64,000 bases of DNA. Source: Guopingia tenuis. Its GTDB lineage: Bacteria > Bacillota > Clostridia > Christensenellales > Christensenellaceae. Positions 8,983 through 18,292 of this stretch are shown here, piece by piece. The stretch covers positions 496,001-560,000 of the forward strand of contig NZ_JACRSS010000001.1 in assembly GCF_014384805.1 (NCBI RefSeq). The letters are read 5' to 3'. The position numbers and the translations under genes were made by a program. The stretch's first letter is position 1; every line of letters starts with the position of its first letter. The notes beneath the pieces were generated by a model, which ran no database searches, was not told the DNA's origin, and saw nothing but the letters and a program-made list of their open reading frames with translations.

Positions 8983-9009
8983 AAAAACCGGCAGCCTCTG
9001 CCGGTTTTT
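8983..9009 (-). terminator. Terminator after minE
   Basis: CCGGCAG/CTGCCGG stem with a 3-base loop flanked by A and T runs, ending five bases past the minE stop. Symmetric, so it may work in both directions. Confidence 0.85.
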
Positions 9010-9013
9010 CCTG

Positions 9014-9304
9014 TTATTTCTGATATCTGTTTTTCCCCAATTTTTTCACCTTGCGGATGGGGATATTCGCCACCAGCTCGCTGGTCACTCCCTCACCTGT
9101 GTTGTTCGAGGTTTTGATATCCAGATCAATCTCTTCTTCCTCAATTTCGATATACTGGGAAATGACCCGCATGATATCCCGTTTCATCATCTCAATCATC
9201 TCATTATTGGAAGACGTCCCTGCCCGGTCATATATCAAAACCAGCTTCAACCTGTCTTTCGCGACAGAGCTGCTCTTTCTCGATCTCTTTCCAAACAAAC
9301 CCAT
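9014..9304 (-). CDS. minE: Cell division topological specificity factor MinE
   Basis: MinE stimulates the MinD ATPase and confines MinC/MinD to the poles. The 96-residue protein has an N-terminal amphipathic start (MGLFGKRSRKSSS), the anti-MinCD helix region (AKDRLKLVLIYDRAG), and the topological-specificity domain with ISQYIEIEEEEIDLDIK. Length is normal. Last gene of minC-minD-minE. Confidence 0.95.
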   Translation of the reverse strand: MGLFGKRSRKSSSVAKDRLKLVLIYDRAGTSSNNEMIEMMKRDIMRVISQYIEIEEEEIDLDIKTSNNTGEGVTSELVANIPIRKVKKLGKNRYQK

Positions 9305-9341
9305 ACCGATTCCTCCTTACCTCGCCCAAGGGCAGCCCATG

Positions 9342-10136
9342 TCAGTTTTTCCCAAAGAGCTTTTTCATCTTGCCGAAGAATCCGCTCTTTTCTTCCATAT
9401 CCATAATGGGAATCTCCTTGCCCAAAATCCGCTGGGTAATATTGCGATAGGCGCTTCCCGCCCGGGATTTATCGTCGGTCACCGCCGGTTCGCCCAGGTT
9501 GCTGGAACGGAAGATCATTTCATCTTCCGGGACTACGCCGATAAGATCGACGCCCAGAATTTCCAATGTATCCTCAATGGCCAGCATATCGCCCTTTTTC
9601 ACAAGATCCGGCCGGATACGGTTGATCAGCAGCTTCACATCCGTAATCTCACTGGCGGAAAGCAAGCCGATGATCCGGTCTGCGTCGCGGACGGAGGAAA
9701 CCTCCGGCACCGTCACCACGATGGCGCTTTTCGCGCCCGCAATGGCATTCTGAAAGCCCTGCTCGATGCCTGCCGGGCAGTCGATCAGGACATAGTCAAA
9801 TTCCTTTTCTAACTCCTCCACAAGCGCCTTTGCCTGCTCAGGCGACACCGCCATTTTGTTGCGGGTCTGCGCCGCGGGCAGAAGATAGAGCCCGTCATAC
9901 CGCTTGTCCTTAATGAGCGCCTGCTTCAGGCGGCAGGTTCCTTCCACCACATCCACCAGGTCATATACGATCCGGTTTTCCAATCCCAAAACCACATCCA
10001 GATTGCGAAGCCCAATATCCGTATCCATCAAGACGACAGACTTTCCAGCCCGGGCAAGTCCAACGCCCAGGTTCGCCGTTGTCGTCGTTTTTCCAACGCC
10101 GCCTTTTCCCGAAGTCACTACAATTACGTTATTCAT
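9342..10136 (-). CDS. minD: Septum site-determining ATPase MinD
   Basis: Membrane-associated ParA-type ATPase of 264 residues that recruits MinC and is released by MinE. It has the deviant Walker A GKGGVGKTTTTAN (from residue 10), the switch regions (VLMDTDIGLRNLD; VLIDCPAGIEQGF), and a C-terminal amphipathic membrane helix (SGFFGKMKKLFGKN). It follows minC after 30 bases. Confidence 0.97.
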   Translation of the reverse strand: MNNVIVVTSGKGGVGKTTTTANLGVGLARAGKSVVLMDTDIGLRNLDVVLGLENRIVYDLVDVVEGTCRLKQALIKDKRYDGLYLLPAAQTRNKMAVSPEQAKALVEELEKEFDYVLIDCPAGIEQGFQNAIAGAKSAIVVTVPEVSSVRDADRIIGLLSASEITDVKLLINRIRPDLVKKGDMLAIEDTLEILGVDLIGVVPEDEMIFRSSNLGEPAVTDDKSRAGSAYRNITQRILGKEIPIMDMEEKSGFFGKMKKLFGKN

Positions 10137-10166
10137 CTATGCCCCTCCATTATGTTTTTCAACAAC

Positions 10167-10817
10167 TCATCCAACTTGATCCACAACCACCTTGCCATCC
10201 TGCAGGTAGACAACCTCCGGCCCCTCGATCTCCCGGTCTTTGGGGATAATGGCAATCTTTCCGCAGATCCGCACCTGCTGCGGCAAAAGATAGTTTGCGG
10301 CAATGCAGACATCCCTCCGGCCAGAGGCGCCGGCATGAGCCAGCCCCCGCAATTTTCCAAAAACGGCGATATTGCCGCCGGCAATCAGCTCCGCGCCGGG
10401 GTTCACATCTCCCAGCACCACAATATCCCCCTTGGATTCCATGCGCTGCCCGCCCCGGACAGTGGACCGGACAAACAGGCTTTCGCCCTCCTGCCCAATA
10501 ATTTCCATTCGCTCCACCTCGTCTTTTGGGGAGTCCTGCGGCTGCGGCGGCATGGGCCTTTCGGGTTCGCTCTTTTCCTCATCCTCCGCAAAAACCGTAT
10601 TCTGAATTTGTAATTCACGATAAAAATAACCGGAAATTTCCTTTTTTTGAAGGTCTGTGAAATGCTTTCCAAAAAAGATAGCCGGGAGCTTCATGCCCCG
10701 GTAAAACGCTTTGTTTTCTCCCAGCTTGCGGAACAGCTCCTCCTTGATATCCGGATACGCCATGGAGCTTTCAATCCAAAATTCCAGCCCTTCCTGCGTA
10801 CTTTTGACAGTAATCAC
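10167..10817 (-). CDS. minC: Septum site-determining protein MinC
   Basis: FtsZ polymer inhibitor of 216 residues. The N-terminal half is the variable FtsZ-interacting domain; a charged linker (about 95-115) leads to the C-terminal beta-helix with VRGGQRMESKGDIVVLGDVNPGAELIAGGNIAVFGKLRG, which binds MinD. Start is a GTG with GGAGG 6 bases upstream. First gene of minCDE behind its own promoter. Confidence 0.94.
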   Translation of the reverse strand: MITVKSTQEGLEFWIESSMAYPDIKEELFRKLGENKAFYRGMKLPAIFFGKHFTDLQKKEISGYFYRELQIQNTVFAEDEEKSEPERPMPPQPQDSPKDEVERMEIIGQEGESLFVRSTVRGGQRMESKGDIVVLGDVNPGAELIAGGNIAVFGKLRGLAHAGASGRRDVCIAANYLLPQQVRICGKIAIIPKDREIEGPEVVYLQDGKVVVDQVG

Positions 10818-10942
10818 TCGTTTCCTCCATCATACTCCGCAAAAATTGAAAATCATGGCGCATGCCCGTGATATGCACTGCTGCAATCCATAATTTCCCA
10901 TAAAAAGAATCTCTCTAAAAAAGGGATTTTCCCTCCCGTCCA

Positions 10943-10971
10943 ATTATACCTTATAAACAAACAGACTGCAA
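10943..10971 (-). promoter_or_regulatory. Predicted minCDE promoter embedded in the mrdA terminator
   Basis: Minus-strand TTGCAG (10971-10966), 17-base spacer and perfect TATAAT (10948-10943). The -35 box lies inside one arm of the hairpin that ends the mrdA transcript, so terminator and promoter share bases. Confidence 0.68.
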
Positions 10972-10990
10972 TCGGTTTTGCAGTCTGTTT
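10957..10990 (-). terminator. Terminator after mrdA
   Basis: A 13-base-pair stem with arms AAACAGACTGCAA / TTGCAGTCTGTTT and a short loop; on the minus strand it is followed by TTTGTTTATAAGG. It begins 15 bases past the mrdA stop. Confidence 0.75.
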
Positions 10991-11005
10991 CGTGTTTTTT
11001 TCCGC

Positions 11006-13531
11006 TTATTCGAGCAATCCGCCCTCGGGAGAAGCCTGCGGCTCCGTTTCTGCCGGCGCATTTTTCTGGTCGAAATAGTACTGAATGGCGGCCTTTGCCG
11101 TGGGATAAGCCTTGGAATCCGAGAATCCATGGGGCAGGAAGCAAACCACAGCGATCTCCGGATCGTCCTTGGGCGCCACCAGGCAGAGCCAGACGTTATC
11201 TTCAATATCGATATCCGAAACCACGCCGGTTCCCGTCTTGCCTGCCAGAATATCCCGATATTTAAAGTTTCCAAAGGCCTGGCTTGCCGTGCCGTCCTCT
11301 GCCGAAACCACCTGATCCATTCCTTCCATAATCGCGTTCGTGTATTCCTCGGGGATCTGCAGATCCGTTACCACTGTGGGCTCAAAGGTCTTGACTACAT
11401 TCCCCTCGTTATCCACAATTTTTTCCACGATATGGGGCTGGAAAACCTTTCCTCCGTTGACGATGGCGCAGAGATACCGGGCGACGGCGATGGGAGAAAG
11501 CTGCGTCGGCTCCGAGCCAATTCCCTGCACAATGGTGTCGTTGTCCGTCCACACCACTTCGCGCACTGTGTTCACAATCTCGTTGGACCAGCCACGGCTT
11601 GAGGAGACGTTTTCCGGAATATCCAGTTCTTCGCTCAGGATCTGCCGGATCTCTTTACCGATCACCAGGCCCTTTTCCCCGGCCGTCTGCATGATGCGGG
11701 TCGCGGCCGCCTTCACTTGGTCGTCTGTATATGTCACGCCGCGTTCTGTTCCATAGTCCCTTAGCTGGCCCACCAGCTTGTTATACACCAGCAGCGGCTT
11801 ATACGTCACCTGGTCGTCGATATCCTTGGAGGGGTCATAGAGCACATTCTTGTTGCCGACCCGCCCGGCCACTTCGCCGGTCAGCTCAATGCCGGTTTTG
11901 CTGGTCAGCCCCAGCTTATCCGCCCATTCGTTCAGGCGGTCGTTCCCCAGCCGGTATGCCACTTCATAGAAATAATAGTTGCAGCTGTTTTTCAGCGCCG
12001 CTACGACGTCCTGATTATGCGCGTGGTTCTGGGGATATTTGGTCCAGCAGCTGGGAATATGACCCACGATTGTCGCTCCCTCCTGCAAATGCTTGGTATA
12101 GGGGCCTTCGTCGTTGATGATGCCTTTGGGGCCCGTGAGGGTGATTTCCTCTTCCATGAGTCCGGCCAGCGCTGTGCAGAGCTTAAAGATTGAACCTGGC
12201 GTGGAGACCGAAGAAATGGCGTTGTTAAAGAGCGGCTTTGCCGGGTCCTCGTTCAGCATTTTGAAATCCTCTTCGGAAATTCCGCCGGTAAACAAATTCG
12301 GGTCATACGACGGCGAAGAAACCAGGGCCAGCACTTTGCCTGTCTTGACCTCCATAACGATGCAGGCGCCGGACTGGACATAGTTAATCGTTTTCGTGGA
12401 ACGCTTTGCCAATATCTCGTCATATTCCTTGCGCTGCTCCGGATCCGCATTGTTATACATATCCTGCTGCTCGGCATACACCGTTTGAATGTTCTCCGCC
12501 AGCGTCCTTTCCAAAAGCTCCTGCAGCTGGTAATCGATGGTGAGAACCACCTTATTGCCCGGCGTCGGCGGCGTATAGGAAACCTGCCGGACCACCGTTC
12601 CCGCGCTGTCTACCTCCAAAACCTTTTTCCCCTGATGCTCCTTGCTGTTGCCCGTCAGGTACTCCTCCATTGTGGCCTCAATGCCGACTTTCCCCACAAG
12701 GTCGTCCTGGGAATAGCCCTGGGCCTCCTTTTCCTCGATTTCCTCTTCGCTCACCATCCGGCCCATATATCCAACGATATGTGCCGCCACCGTCTTTTTG
12801 GGATAGACGCGGGTGCTGCTCTCTTCGATCTGCATTCCCTTGAGCTCATTGGCCCGGGTCTCGATCTCTGAAACCGTTTCAAAGTTGACGTTATATGCGA
12901 TAGTAACGGGAATATAGGAGCGATATGTCATAAGCTGCACTTCCTGCCAGATGGAAAGCAGCTTGACTGCATCCTCATATGCCATGGATTCGGGAATGCG
13001 GTACCGGGTGCGCAGGTCATAGTAGATATTCTCCGGATCCGGATAGACCGAGTTGCCCTCCGCATCCTTTACCTTGGAAATCTGCATATTTTCGCACCAG
13101 TTGTTGATGCGGTTTTCCCGCGCCTCGCCGGTGATGCTGTCGTCGATATCATAGGAAAAGGTTCCATCTTCTCCTCTGCGGATCATAAAGGTATCGATAA
13201 TTTCCCCGCCCTTGGACTCGATGAGTTCGATGGTTTTCTGAATCACATCCGTATAGAAAGCGCGGTCGCTGGAAGCGTTTTCCGCCGGGTCCTTATAAAA
13301 CTGCACGTCATAGCTGCTGACGTCATAGGCCAGCAGAACGCCGTTCTTGTCCATAATCGAACCGCGCGCGCCTTTCACGCTCACTGTCTTTTCGTTATTC
13401 GTGCTCACCTGGCTGGTGTATTCCTCCGCGTGGCGGATATTTAAGCTGTAGAGCTGCACTATCAGCGTGGTCAACAGCACAAATACAACGACAATATAGG
13501 CAATATATCGAGTTTTCAGCTTGGAAAACAT
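11006..13531 (-). CDS. mrdA: Penicillin-binding protein 2 (class B, elongation transpeptidase)
   Basis: A membrane-anchored D,D-transpeptidase that cross-links peptidoglycan with RodA and MreBCD. The 841-residue protein has one N-terminal membrane helix (IAYIVVVFVLLTTLIVQL), a large pedestal domain, and the transpeptidase motifs S-x-x-K in TPGSIFKL, S-x-N in NSCNYYF and K-T-G in AGKTGTG. It is longer than Gram-negative PBP2 (about 630) because of insertions within the pedestal and transpeptidase domain, as in many Clostridia. ATG at 13531 has GAGGAG 8 bases upstream; a GTG three codons earlier overlaps that site and is less likely. Confidence 0.93.
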   Translation of the reverse strand: MFSKLKTRYIAYIVVVFVLLTTLIVQLYSLNIRHAEEYTSQVSTNNEKTVSVKGARGSIMDKNGVLLAYDVSSYDVQFYKDPAENASSDRAFYTDVIQKTIELIESKGGEIIDTFMIRRGEDGTFSYDIDDSITGEARENRINNWCENMQISKVKDAEGNSVYPDPENIYYDLRTRYRIPESMAYEDAVKLLSIWQEVQLMTYRSYIPVTIAYNVNFETVSEIETRANELKGMQIEESSTRVYPKKTVAAHIVGYMGRMVSEEEIEEKEAQGYSQDDLVGKVGIEATMEEYLTGNSKEHQGKKVLEVDSAGTVVRQVSYTPPTPGNKVVLTIDYQLQELLERTLAENIQTVYAEQQDMYNNADPEQRKEYDEILAKRSTKTINYVQSGACIVMEVKTGKVLALVSSPSYDPNLFTGGISEEDFKMLNEDPAKPLFNNAISSVSTPGSIFKLCTALAGLMEEEITLTGPKGIINDEGPYTKHLQEGATIVGHIPSCWTKYPQNHAHNQDVVAALKNSCNYYFYEVAYRLGNDRLNEWADKLGLTSKTGIELTGEVAGRVGNKNVLYDPSKDIDDQVTYKPLLVYNKLVGQLRDYGTERGVTYTDDQVKAAATRIMQTAGEKGLVIGKEIRQILSEELDIPENVSSSRGWSNEIVNTVREVVWTDNDTIVQGIGSEPTQLSPIAVARYLCAIVNGGKVFQPHIVEKIVDNEGNVVKTFEPTVVTDLQIPEEYTNAIMEGMDQVVSAEDGTASQAFGNFKYRDILAGKTGTGVVSDIDIEDNVWLCLVAPKDDPEIAVVCFLPHGFSDSKAYPTAKAAIQYYFDQKNAPAETEPQASPEGGLLE

Positions 13532-13553
13532 GCTCTTCACTCCTCAATAAAAC

Positions 13554-14084
13554 TTAGAGCCGGTATTCATCCTCCTGGCGCGCGGAAAGCGGCCGCAGGA
13601 AATTATACCGATATAACCGGGCAAACAGCAGATACAAAAGCGACGTCAGGAGAGCCGCCAGTAAAATGCCCGGGAGGGAATGGGTGAGAAACGTCCGCCC
13701 CAAATCCACAGAAACTCCCAGAAGAACTGAGAATAGCGCAGAAAGAATTTCTTTTATCAGCCATGCACCGCCCCCCAGGATGGGCACGGCATACCACTTC
13801 ACATTTCCGCTTCCCCATTTCCACATGACCAGATAGAGAAGCAGGCCAATGAGAAGATACGGGAGCGAATAATAGCCGATGGCCGTCGCAAAAAGGCAGT
13901 CCATGATGACCGCGCACCCAGTCATATAGAAAACCGGAGTCATGGTGCGTTCCAGCATCACCATGCAGACCATGGCGGCCAGCATGATATCCATCTGGAT
14001 GCCGAAAATCGCCGCCTGCGGCAGCACGGCGCTGTTGAAAAAGAAACAGATCAGAGAGGTGAGCAGCAACACCACATAGCGCAT
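13554..14084 (-). CDS. mreD: Rod shape-determining protein MreD
   Basis: A 176-residue integral membrane protein with about five helices in MreD style, for example YVVLLLTSLICFFFNSAV at the start and LLAALLTSLLYLLFARLYRY near the end. Its start overlaps the mreC stop as TAATG, and mrdA follows after 22 bases. MreD links MreC with the elongation machinery. Confidence 0.9.
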   Translation of the reverse strand: MRYVVLLLTSLICFFFNSAVLPQAAIFGIQMDIMLAAMVCMVMLERTMTPVFYMTGCAVIMDCLFATAIGYYSLPYLLIGLLLYLVMWKWGSGNVKWYAVPILGGGAWLIKEILSALFSVLLGVSVDLGRTFLTHSLPGILLAALLTSLLYLLFARLYRYNFLRPLSARQEDEYRL

Positions 14085-14923
14085 TATTCTTCCACCTCTT
14101 CAAAAACATGCTTGATGACCATGACTTCTTCCATACGCTCAAAGTCCACAGCACTTTTTACAGTCACGCGCTTTTCGGTCCCGGATTCCGCGCTCACTTC
14201 GGTCACCGTTCCGATGACCAGGCCTTTGGGATATACTCCGCCAATGCCCGATGTCAGAATTTTATCGCCCGGCACCACATCCGCATCGATGGGAAGATAA
14301 TACATTTCCAGCGCATCGCCGGAATCCTCGGTCCCGCCCTTCAGCTTGACAACACCATTCTGCCGCGTTCTCTCCACCAGGGCCGGAACCCCGCTTTCCA
14401 GATCGATCAGCGTCATCACCTTGGCATAGGAATCCGCCGAGGATATGACGCGCCCCATCAGGCCGTCCTTTGTCAGGACGATCATATCCTTTTTCACGCC
14501 CTGGTTCCTGCCGGCGTTGATGGTAAATTCCCGGAACCATACGCCCGGATTTTTGCCAATGACCCGCGCCGTCACGATCTCATAATCGCCCACAGAATCC
14601 ACGACGTTTAAAAGCTCCTTCAGCCGTTCATTTTCGCTGGCGATATTTTCATAATCCTGGAGCTTGCTTTCCAGCTCCGCCACCTTCTGCTTGAGCTCCA
14701 AATTCTCCTTGTCCAAATCTGTCGTGGAAAACAGATTGGAAAAGAAATCGCCGATACTCGCCGTGAAGTTATAGAGCCCCTCCTGCATGGGCGCAAAAAT
14801 CCCCCCAATGACGCTCTGGGTTCCTCCTTCGCCGGAGGTGCCCGCCGTTGCGAACAGCAGCACAAACAGAATGATGATTAAAATAACGGCTATAAGCAAG
14901 GGACGATTCTTCCAAAAAGACAT
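14084..14923 (-). CDS. mreC: Rod shape-determining protein MreC
   Basis: A bitopic scaffold protein of 279 residues: one N-terminal membrane helix (LLIAVILIIILFVLLFATA), a coiled coil at about 70-115 (DLDKENLELKQKVAELESKL...ENERLKELLN), and the extracellular beta domain with VIGKNPGVWFREFTINAGRNQGV. It begins 129 bases after mreB. Confidence 0.94.
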   Translation of the reverse strand: MSFWKNRPLLIAVILIIILFVLLFATAGTSGEGGTQSVIGGIFAPMQEGLYNFTASIGDFFSNLFSTTDLDKENLELKQKVAELESKLQDYENIASENERLKELLNVVDSVGDYEIVTARVIGKNPGVWFREFTINAGRNQGVKKDMIVLTKDGLMGRVISSADSYAKVMTLIDLESGVPALVERTRQNGVVKLKGGTEDSGDALEMYYLPIDADVVPGDKILTSGIGGVYPKGLVIGTVTEVSAESGTEKRVTVKSAVDFERMEEVMVIKHVFEEVEE

Positions 14924-15052
14924 CCTCTATCTTCCTCTTTTCCATAATTCTATTGCCCATTTATCCAAAAATAAAAAGGGCGGAATACGGTTTTATAGTG
15001 ATTATACCATATCTCGCCCATTCATTTCCATAAATAATTTGTGAACGTTCGG

Positions 15053-16078
15053 TTATGCCTCGGCGCGCATGGCATAGTGCGGGCCGCCCCGGTGCATCAG
15101 TTGCTCAATTGCCGCGCCTGCGCCGCGCACCACCGAATCCAGTGGTTCCTCCGCCAAAAAGGCCCGAACCCCGGTTTCGCGGTAAATCTGTTCATCCAGA
15201 CCCCGAAGCATGGATGTCCCGCCGGCCATGACGATGCCATCTTCATAGATATCCGCCGTCAGCTCGGGCGGTGTGTTTTCCAGGGTCTGGCGAACCGCCA
15301 GGAGAATCTTTGTGACACTGTCAGTCAGCGCCTCTTTCACTTCTTTGGAAGATATCGTGACGCTGGCCGGCAGCCCGGAAATCAGGCTGCGTCCTTTGAT
15401 TTCTAAAGTCTCCTCTCCCGTTTCTTCCCGCACATCGCCGATCTCAATTTTCACCAGCTCTGCCGTGGACTCGCCGATATATACATTATATTTTTTCCGG
15501 ACATAATCCGAAATCGCCTCGTCCATATAGTTTCCGCCCACGCGCAGGGAACGGTGTACTACAATGCCATTCAGGGAGATTACCGCGACCTCGCTGGTTC
15601 CCCCGCCGATATCCAGAATCATCCTTCCCCGGGGAAGAGAGATATCCAGCCCCGCGCCAATGGCGGAAGCCACCGGCTCATCCATGAGAAACGTATCCCG
15701 TGCGCCTGCGGAACGCGCCGCCTCCTCCACCGCCCGCTTTTCCACATCGGTAATCCCGCAGGGAACGCACACGACGACGTTGGGATTTTTAAAAAGCCGC
15801 CGGGCCATCACCTTCTGGATAAAGTATTTCAGCATGATTTTGGTCATGTCAAAGTCCGCGATCACGCCTTCCCGCATGGGACGGACCGCCATTATCTGCC
15901 CCGGGGTCTTTCCCAGCATCTGCTTGGCCTCGCTTCCCACGGCAAGAATCTTCCGGTCCCCCGGGCGAACCGCCACAACCGACGGCTCATTTAAGACAAT
16001 GCCGTTTCCCCGCTCGTAAATCAGGGTATTCGCGGTTCCCAGATCGATCCCCAGGCCTTGTGACAAATATTTCATCAT
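15053..16078 (-). CDS. mreB: Rod shape-determining actin-like protein MreB
   Basis: Bacterial actin of 341 residues that positions cell-wall elongation. Nucleotide-binding motifs are clear: GIDLGTANTLIY (phosphate 1), MILDIGGGTSEVAVIS (phosphate 2), and IVMAGGTSMLRGLD (adenosine). First gene of mreBCD. The 217-base region before it contains the maf terminator and an AT-rich leader. Confidence 0.97.
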   Translation of the reverse strand: MMKYLSQGLGIDLGTANTLIYERGNGIVLNEPSVVAVRPGDRKILAVGSEAKQMLGKTPGQIMAVRPMREGVIADFDMTKIMLKYFIQKVMARRLFKNPNVVVCVPCGITDVEKRAVEEAARSAGARDTFLMDEPVASAIGAGLDISLPRGRMILDIGGGTSEVAVISLNGIVVHRSLRVGGNYMDEAISDYVRKKYNVYIGESTAELVKIEIGDVREETGEETLEIKGRSLISGLPASVTISSKEVKEALTDSVTKILLAVRQTLENTPPELTADIYEDGIVMAGGTSMLRGLDEQIYRETGVRAFLAEEPLDSVVRGAGAAIEQLMHRGGPHYAMRAEA

Positions 16079-16248
16079 AGATTCATTTCTCCTTTTCCAA
16101 AATCTGCATATACTCTTTCCATATTTCTCCCAAGTTATACCTATGGGTCGGGCATCTTTTGTTTGGATGAAAATGTATCTTTTTTTATATATATGATCCT
16201 TTTGCCGGGCTTACGCCCCTGACAGGCGCTGTTATCCACTTTTTATAC

Positions 16249-16284
16249 AAAAAAATAACCACGCGTTTCCATCGTGGCTATTTT
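16249..16284 (-). terminator. Terminator after maf
   Basis: AATAACCACG/CGTGGCTATT stem (one mismatch) followed on the minus strand by TTTTTTTG, 12 bases past the maf stop. Confidence 0.8.
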
Positions 16285-16295
16285 CCCATTTTTCT

Positions 16296-16865
16296 TTAGA
16301 TCAGCTGCATATCCCGAAGCAGGGCATAGAGCTTTTGAACCGGAAGCCCCATGACGTTATAATAGCAGCCGTGAATTCCGCTGATCCACCGGGCCATTTT
16401 TCCCTGAATGCCATAGGCCCCCGCCTTATCGGCATATTCTTCCGTATCCAGATAATCCTCCAGCTCTGCTTTGGATATCTCCGCCATGACCACTTCCGTC
16501 TTTGCCGCATCCCGGCGGACCTGTCCGGTTTCTGTATCGATTACGCAAATCCCCGTATACACCGCATGCGTGTTCCCCGAAAGGATTTGCAGCATCCGCC
16601 GCGCGTCCGCCCGGTCCCGGGGCTTGCCGAGAATCTCTCCCCCGGCATATACAACCGTGTCCGCACCGATGACCACCGTGCCCTTTTCTGCCTTTCGGGC
16701 CACGGCTTCCGCCTTTCGATGGGCCAGCTCTTCCACCAGCTTCCCGGGATCCCGCTCCTTCAGGTTTTCGTCTGCCGCGCTCACCTGGACTGTAAATTCC
16801 GGCAGAACCAGCCCCAGCAGCTCCCGCCGCCGGGGAGAGGCAGAGGCAAGAAGGAATTTTCTCAT
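16296..16865 (-). CDS. maf: Maf-type nucleoside triphosphate pyrophosphatase
   Basis: House-cleaning enzyme that hydrolyses non-canonical or dTTP/UTP nucleotides to monophosphates. The 189-residue protein starts MRKFLLASASPRRRELL (the Maf signature) and has VVIGADTVVYAGGEILGKPRDRADARRML and the C-terminal GAYGIQG motif. The start at 16865 overlaps the rnfB stop as ATGA, so maf is translated as the last gene of the Rnf operon, upstream of mreB. Confidence 0.94.
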   Translation of the reverse strand: MRKFLLASASPRRRELLGLVLPEFTVQVSAADENLKERDPGKLVEELAHRKAEAVARKAEKGTVVIGADTVVYAGGEILGKPRDRADARRMLQILSGNTHAVYTGICVIDTETGQVRRDAAKTEVVMAEISKAELEDYLDTEEYADKAGAYGIQGKMARWISGIHGCYYNVMGLPVQKLYALLRDMQLI

Positions 16866-17683
16866 GCTTCCCCCGCCTCTTCCGCCGCGCTGCCCAGGAA
16901 AGTAATGCAGCCGGGCTTGCACTTTTCCGCGCATGCCCCGCAGCCAATACATTTTTCATAGTCAAATACCGGCAGGTTGTTCTCCATCACAATCGCCCCT
17001 TCCGGGCAGGTTTTCGCGCAGAGCTTGCATCCAATGCATCCCGCCGTGCAGACGTTCAAAACTGCTTTTCCAAAATCCCGGTTACGGCAGGCCGCATATA
17101 CCGGGCGGCTCTGTTCCATGATGACAATGCCATGCTGCGGACATTCCTCTGCGCATTTTCCGCAGCCCGTGCAGAGCTCTTCGTCAATCTCGGCAATGCC
17201 GTTCTCTCCGATTTCTATAGCTCCGAAAGGACATACTCTTGCACAGGTACCCAGCCCCAGGCAGCCCACCCGGCACATCTTAAAGCCGCCGGCCACCAGA
17301 GCCGCCGCCTTGCAGTCCATGACGCCGTCATAGGCCGCCTTATCTTTACAGGCCCCATGATCGCCCCGGCAGAGCACCCGGGCCACCTTTTTTTCGCCCG
17401 CCTGCACTGCCACGCCGAGGATCTCCCCGATCTTATCCAAATTCTCTTTGGAGCAGGCCGAGCAGGCTCCAGGAGCTGCGGTTCCCTCCACCAGAGCCGC
17501 CGCCAGGCCGTCGCATCCCGGAAAACCGCATCCGCCGCAGTTGGCGCCGGGAAGATATTCCCGCACCTGCTCTACCCGGGGATCTGTCTTGACTGCCAGT
17601 TTTTTTGACGCAATTCCCAGCCCCAAACCCAGAACGATGCCCAGGCCGCCAAGAACCGCCAATGACCAAATGATCGCTTCCAA
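16862..17683 (-). CDS. rnfB: Rnf complex subunit RnfB (iron-sulfur)
   Basis: Electron-entry subunit of the ion-pumping ferredoxin:NAD+ oxidoreductase. The 273-residue protein has an N-terminal membrane anchor (IIWSLAVLGGLGIVLGLGLG), the 4Fe-4S domain CGGCGFPGCDGLA (about residue 50), and later ferredoxin clusters CTGCGKCAEECP, CIGCKLCAKTCP and CIGCGACAEKC. Translation seems to begin at a TTG with GGAGG 8 bases upstream. Follows rnfA by 15 bases; no other ATG gives the complete membrane anchor. Confidence 0.95.
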   Translation of the reverse strand: MEAIIWSLAVLGGLGIVLGLGLGIASKKLAVKTDPRVEQVREYLPGANCGGCGFPGCDGLAAALVEGTAAPGACSACSKENLDKIGEILGVAVQAGEKKVARVLCRGDHGACKDKAAYDGVMDCKAAALVAGGFKMCRVGCLGLGTCARVCPFGAIEIGENGIAEIDEELCTGCGKCAEECPQHGIVIMEQSRPVYAACRNRDFGKAVLNVCTAGCIGCKLCAKTCPEGAIVMENNLPVFDYEKCIGCGACAEKCKPGCITFLGSAAEEAGEA

Positions 17684-17698
17684 ATGCGTTTCCTCCCC

Positions 17699-18280
17699 CT
17701 AAATCATTCCCTGGAATCCCAGGAAGGCAATGCTCATGAGTCCCGCTGTTATAAGCGCAATGGGAAAGCCCTGCAAAGGCTGGGGAATATCCGAATATTC
17801 CAGCTTTTCCCGGATGCCTGCAAACAGAACGATGGCCAATGTGAAACCGACCGCGCCGCCAAACCCATTCACCAGGGATTCCAGCAGGTTATAGTGCTCG
17901 TTGATATTGAGAATCGCCACGCCCAGCACGGCGCAGTTTGTCGTAATCAGCGGCAGATATACGCCCAGCGCCTTATAGAGCGAAGGGCTCATCTTCTGGA
18001 TCACCATTTCCACCAGCTGCACCAGCGCCGCAATCACAAGGATAAATGCGATGGTCTGCAAATAGGCCACGCCCAGCGGCTCCAGCACAAAATACTGCAC
18101 CAGATAGGTAATGACGCTGGCCAGGGACATGACAAAGGTAACCGCCGCCCCCATGCCCAGGGCCGTGTTGATCTTCTTGGAAACCCCCAGGAAGGGACAG
18201 CAGCCCAAGAACCGCGACATGACGAAGTTGTTTACCAGAATAGAGCTCAAAAGGATGACGAAAATATTTGTAAAATCCAT
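17699..18280 (-). CDS. rnfA: Rnf complex membrane subunit RnfA
   Basis: A 193-residue protein with six membrane helices, homologous to NqrE; a core ion-channel subunit. Typical segments are [23 protein letters not shown] near the N-terminus, with a cysteine in the membrane that may hold an iron-sulfur cluster between RnfA and RnfE, and [14 protein letters not shown] in the second half. Confidence 0.95.
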   Translation of the reverse strand: MDFTNIFVILLSSILVNNFVMSRFLGCCPFLGVSKKINTALGMGAAVTFVMSLASVITYLVQYFVLEPLGVAYLQTIAFILVIAALVQLVEMVIQKMSPSLYKALGVYLPLITTNCAVLGVAILNINEHYNLLESLVNGFGGAVGFTLAIVLFAGIREKLEYSDIPQPLQGFPIALITAGLMSIAFLGFQGMI

Positions 18281-18292
18281 GCTGCCGCCCTC

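Noticed and set aside
16079..16248. Riboswitch in the mreB leader
   Set aside because: A GGGGCGTAAGCCC-like stem is present, but no known riboswitch core could be recognised.
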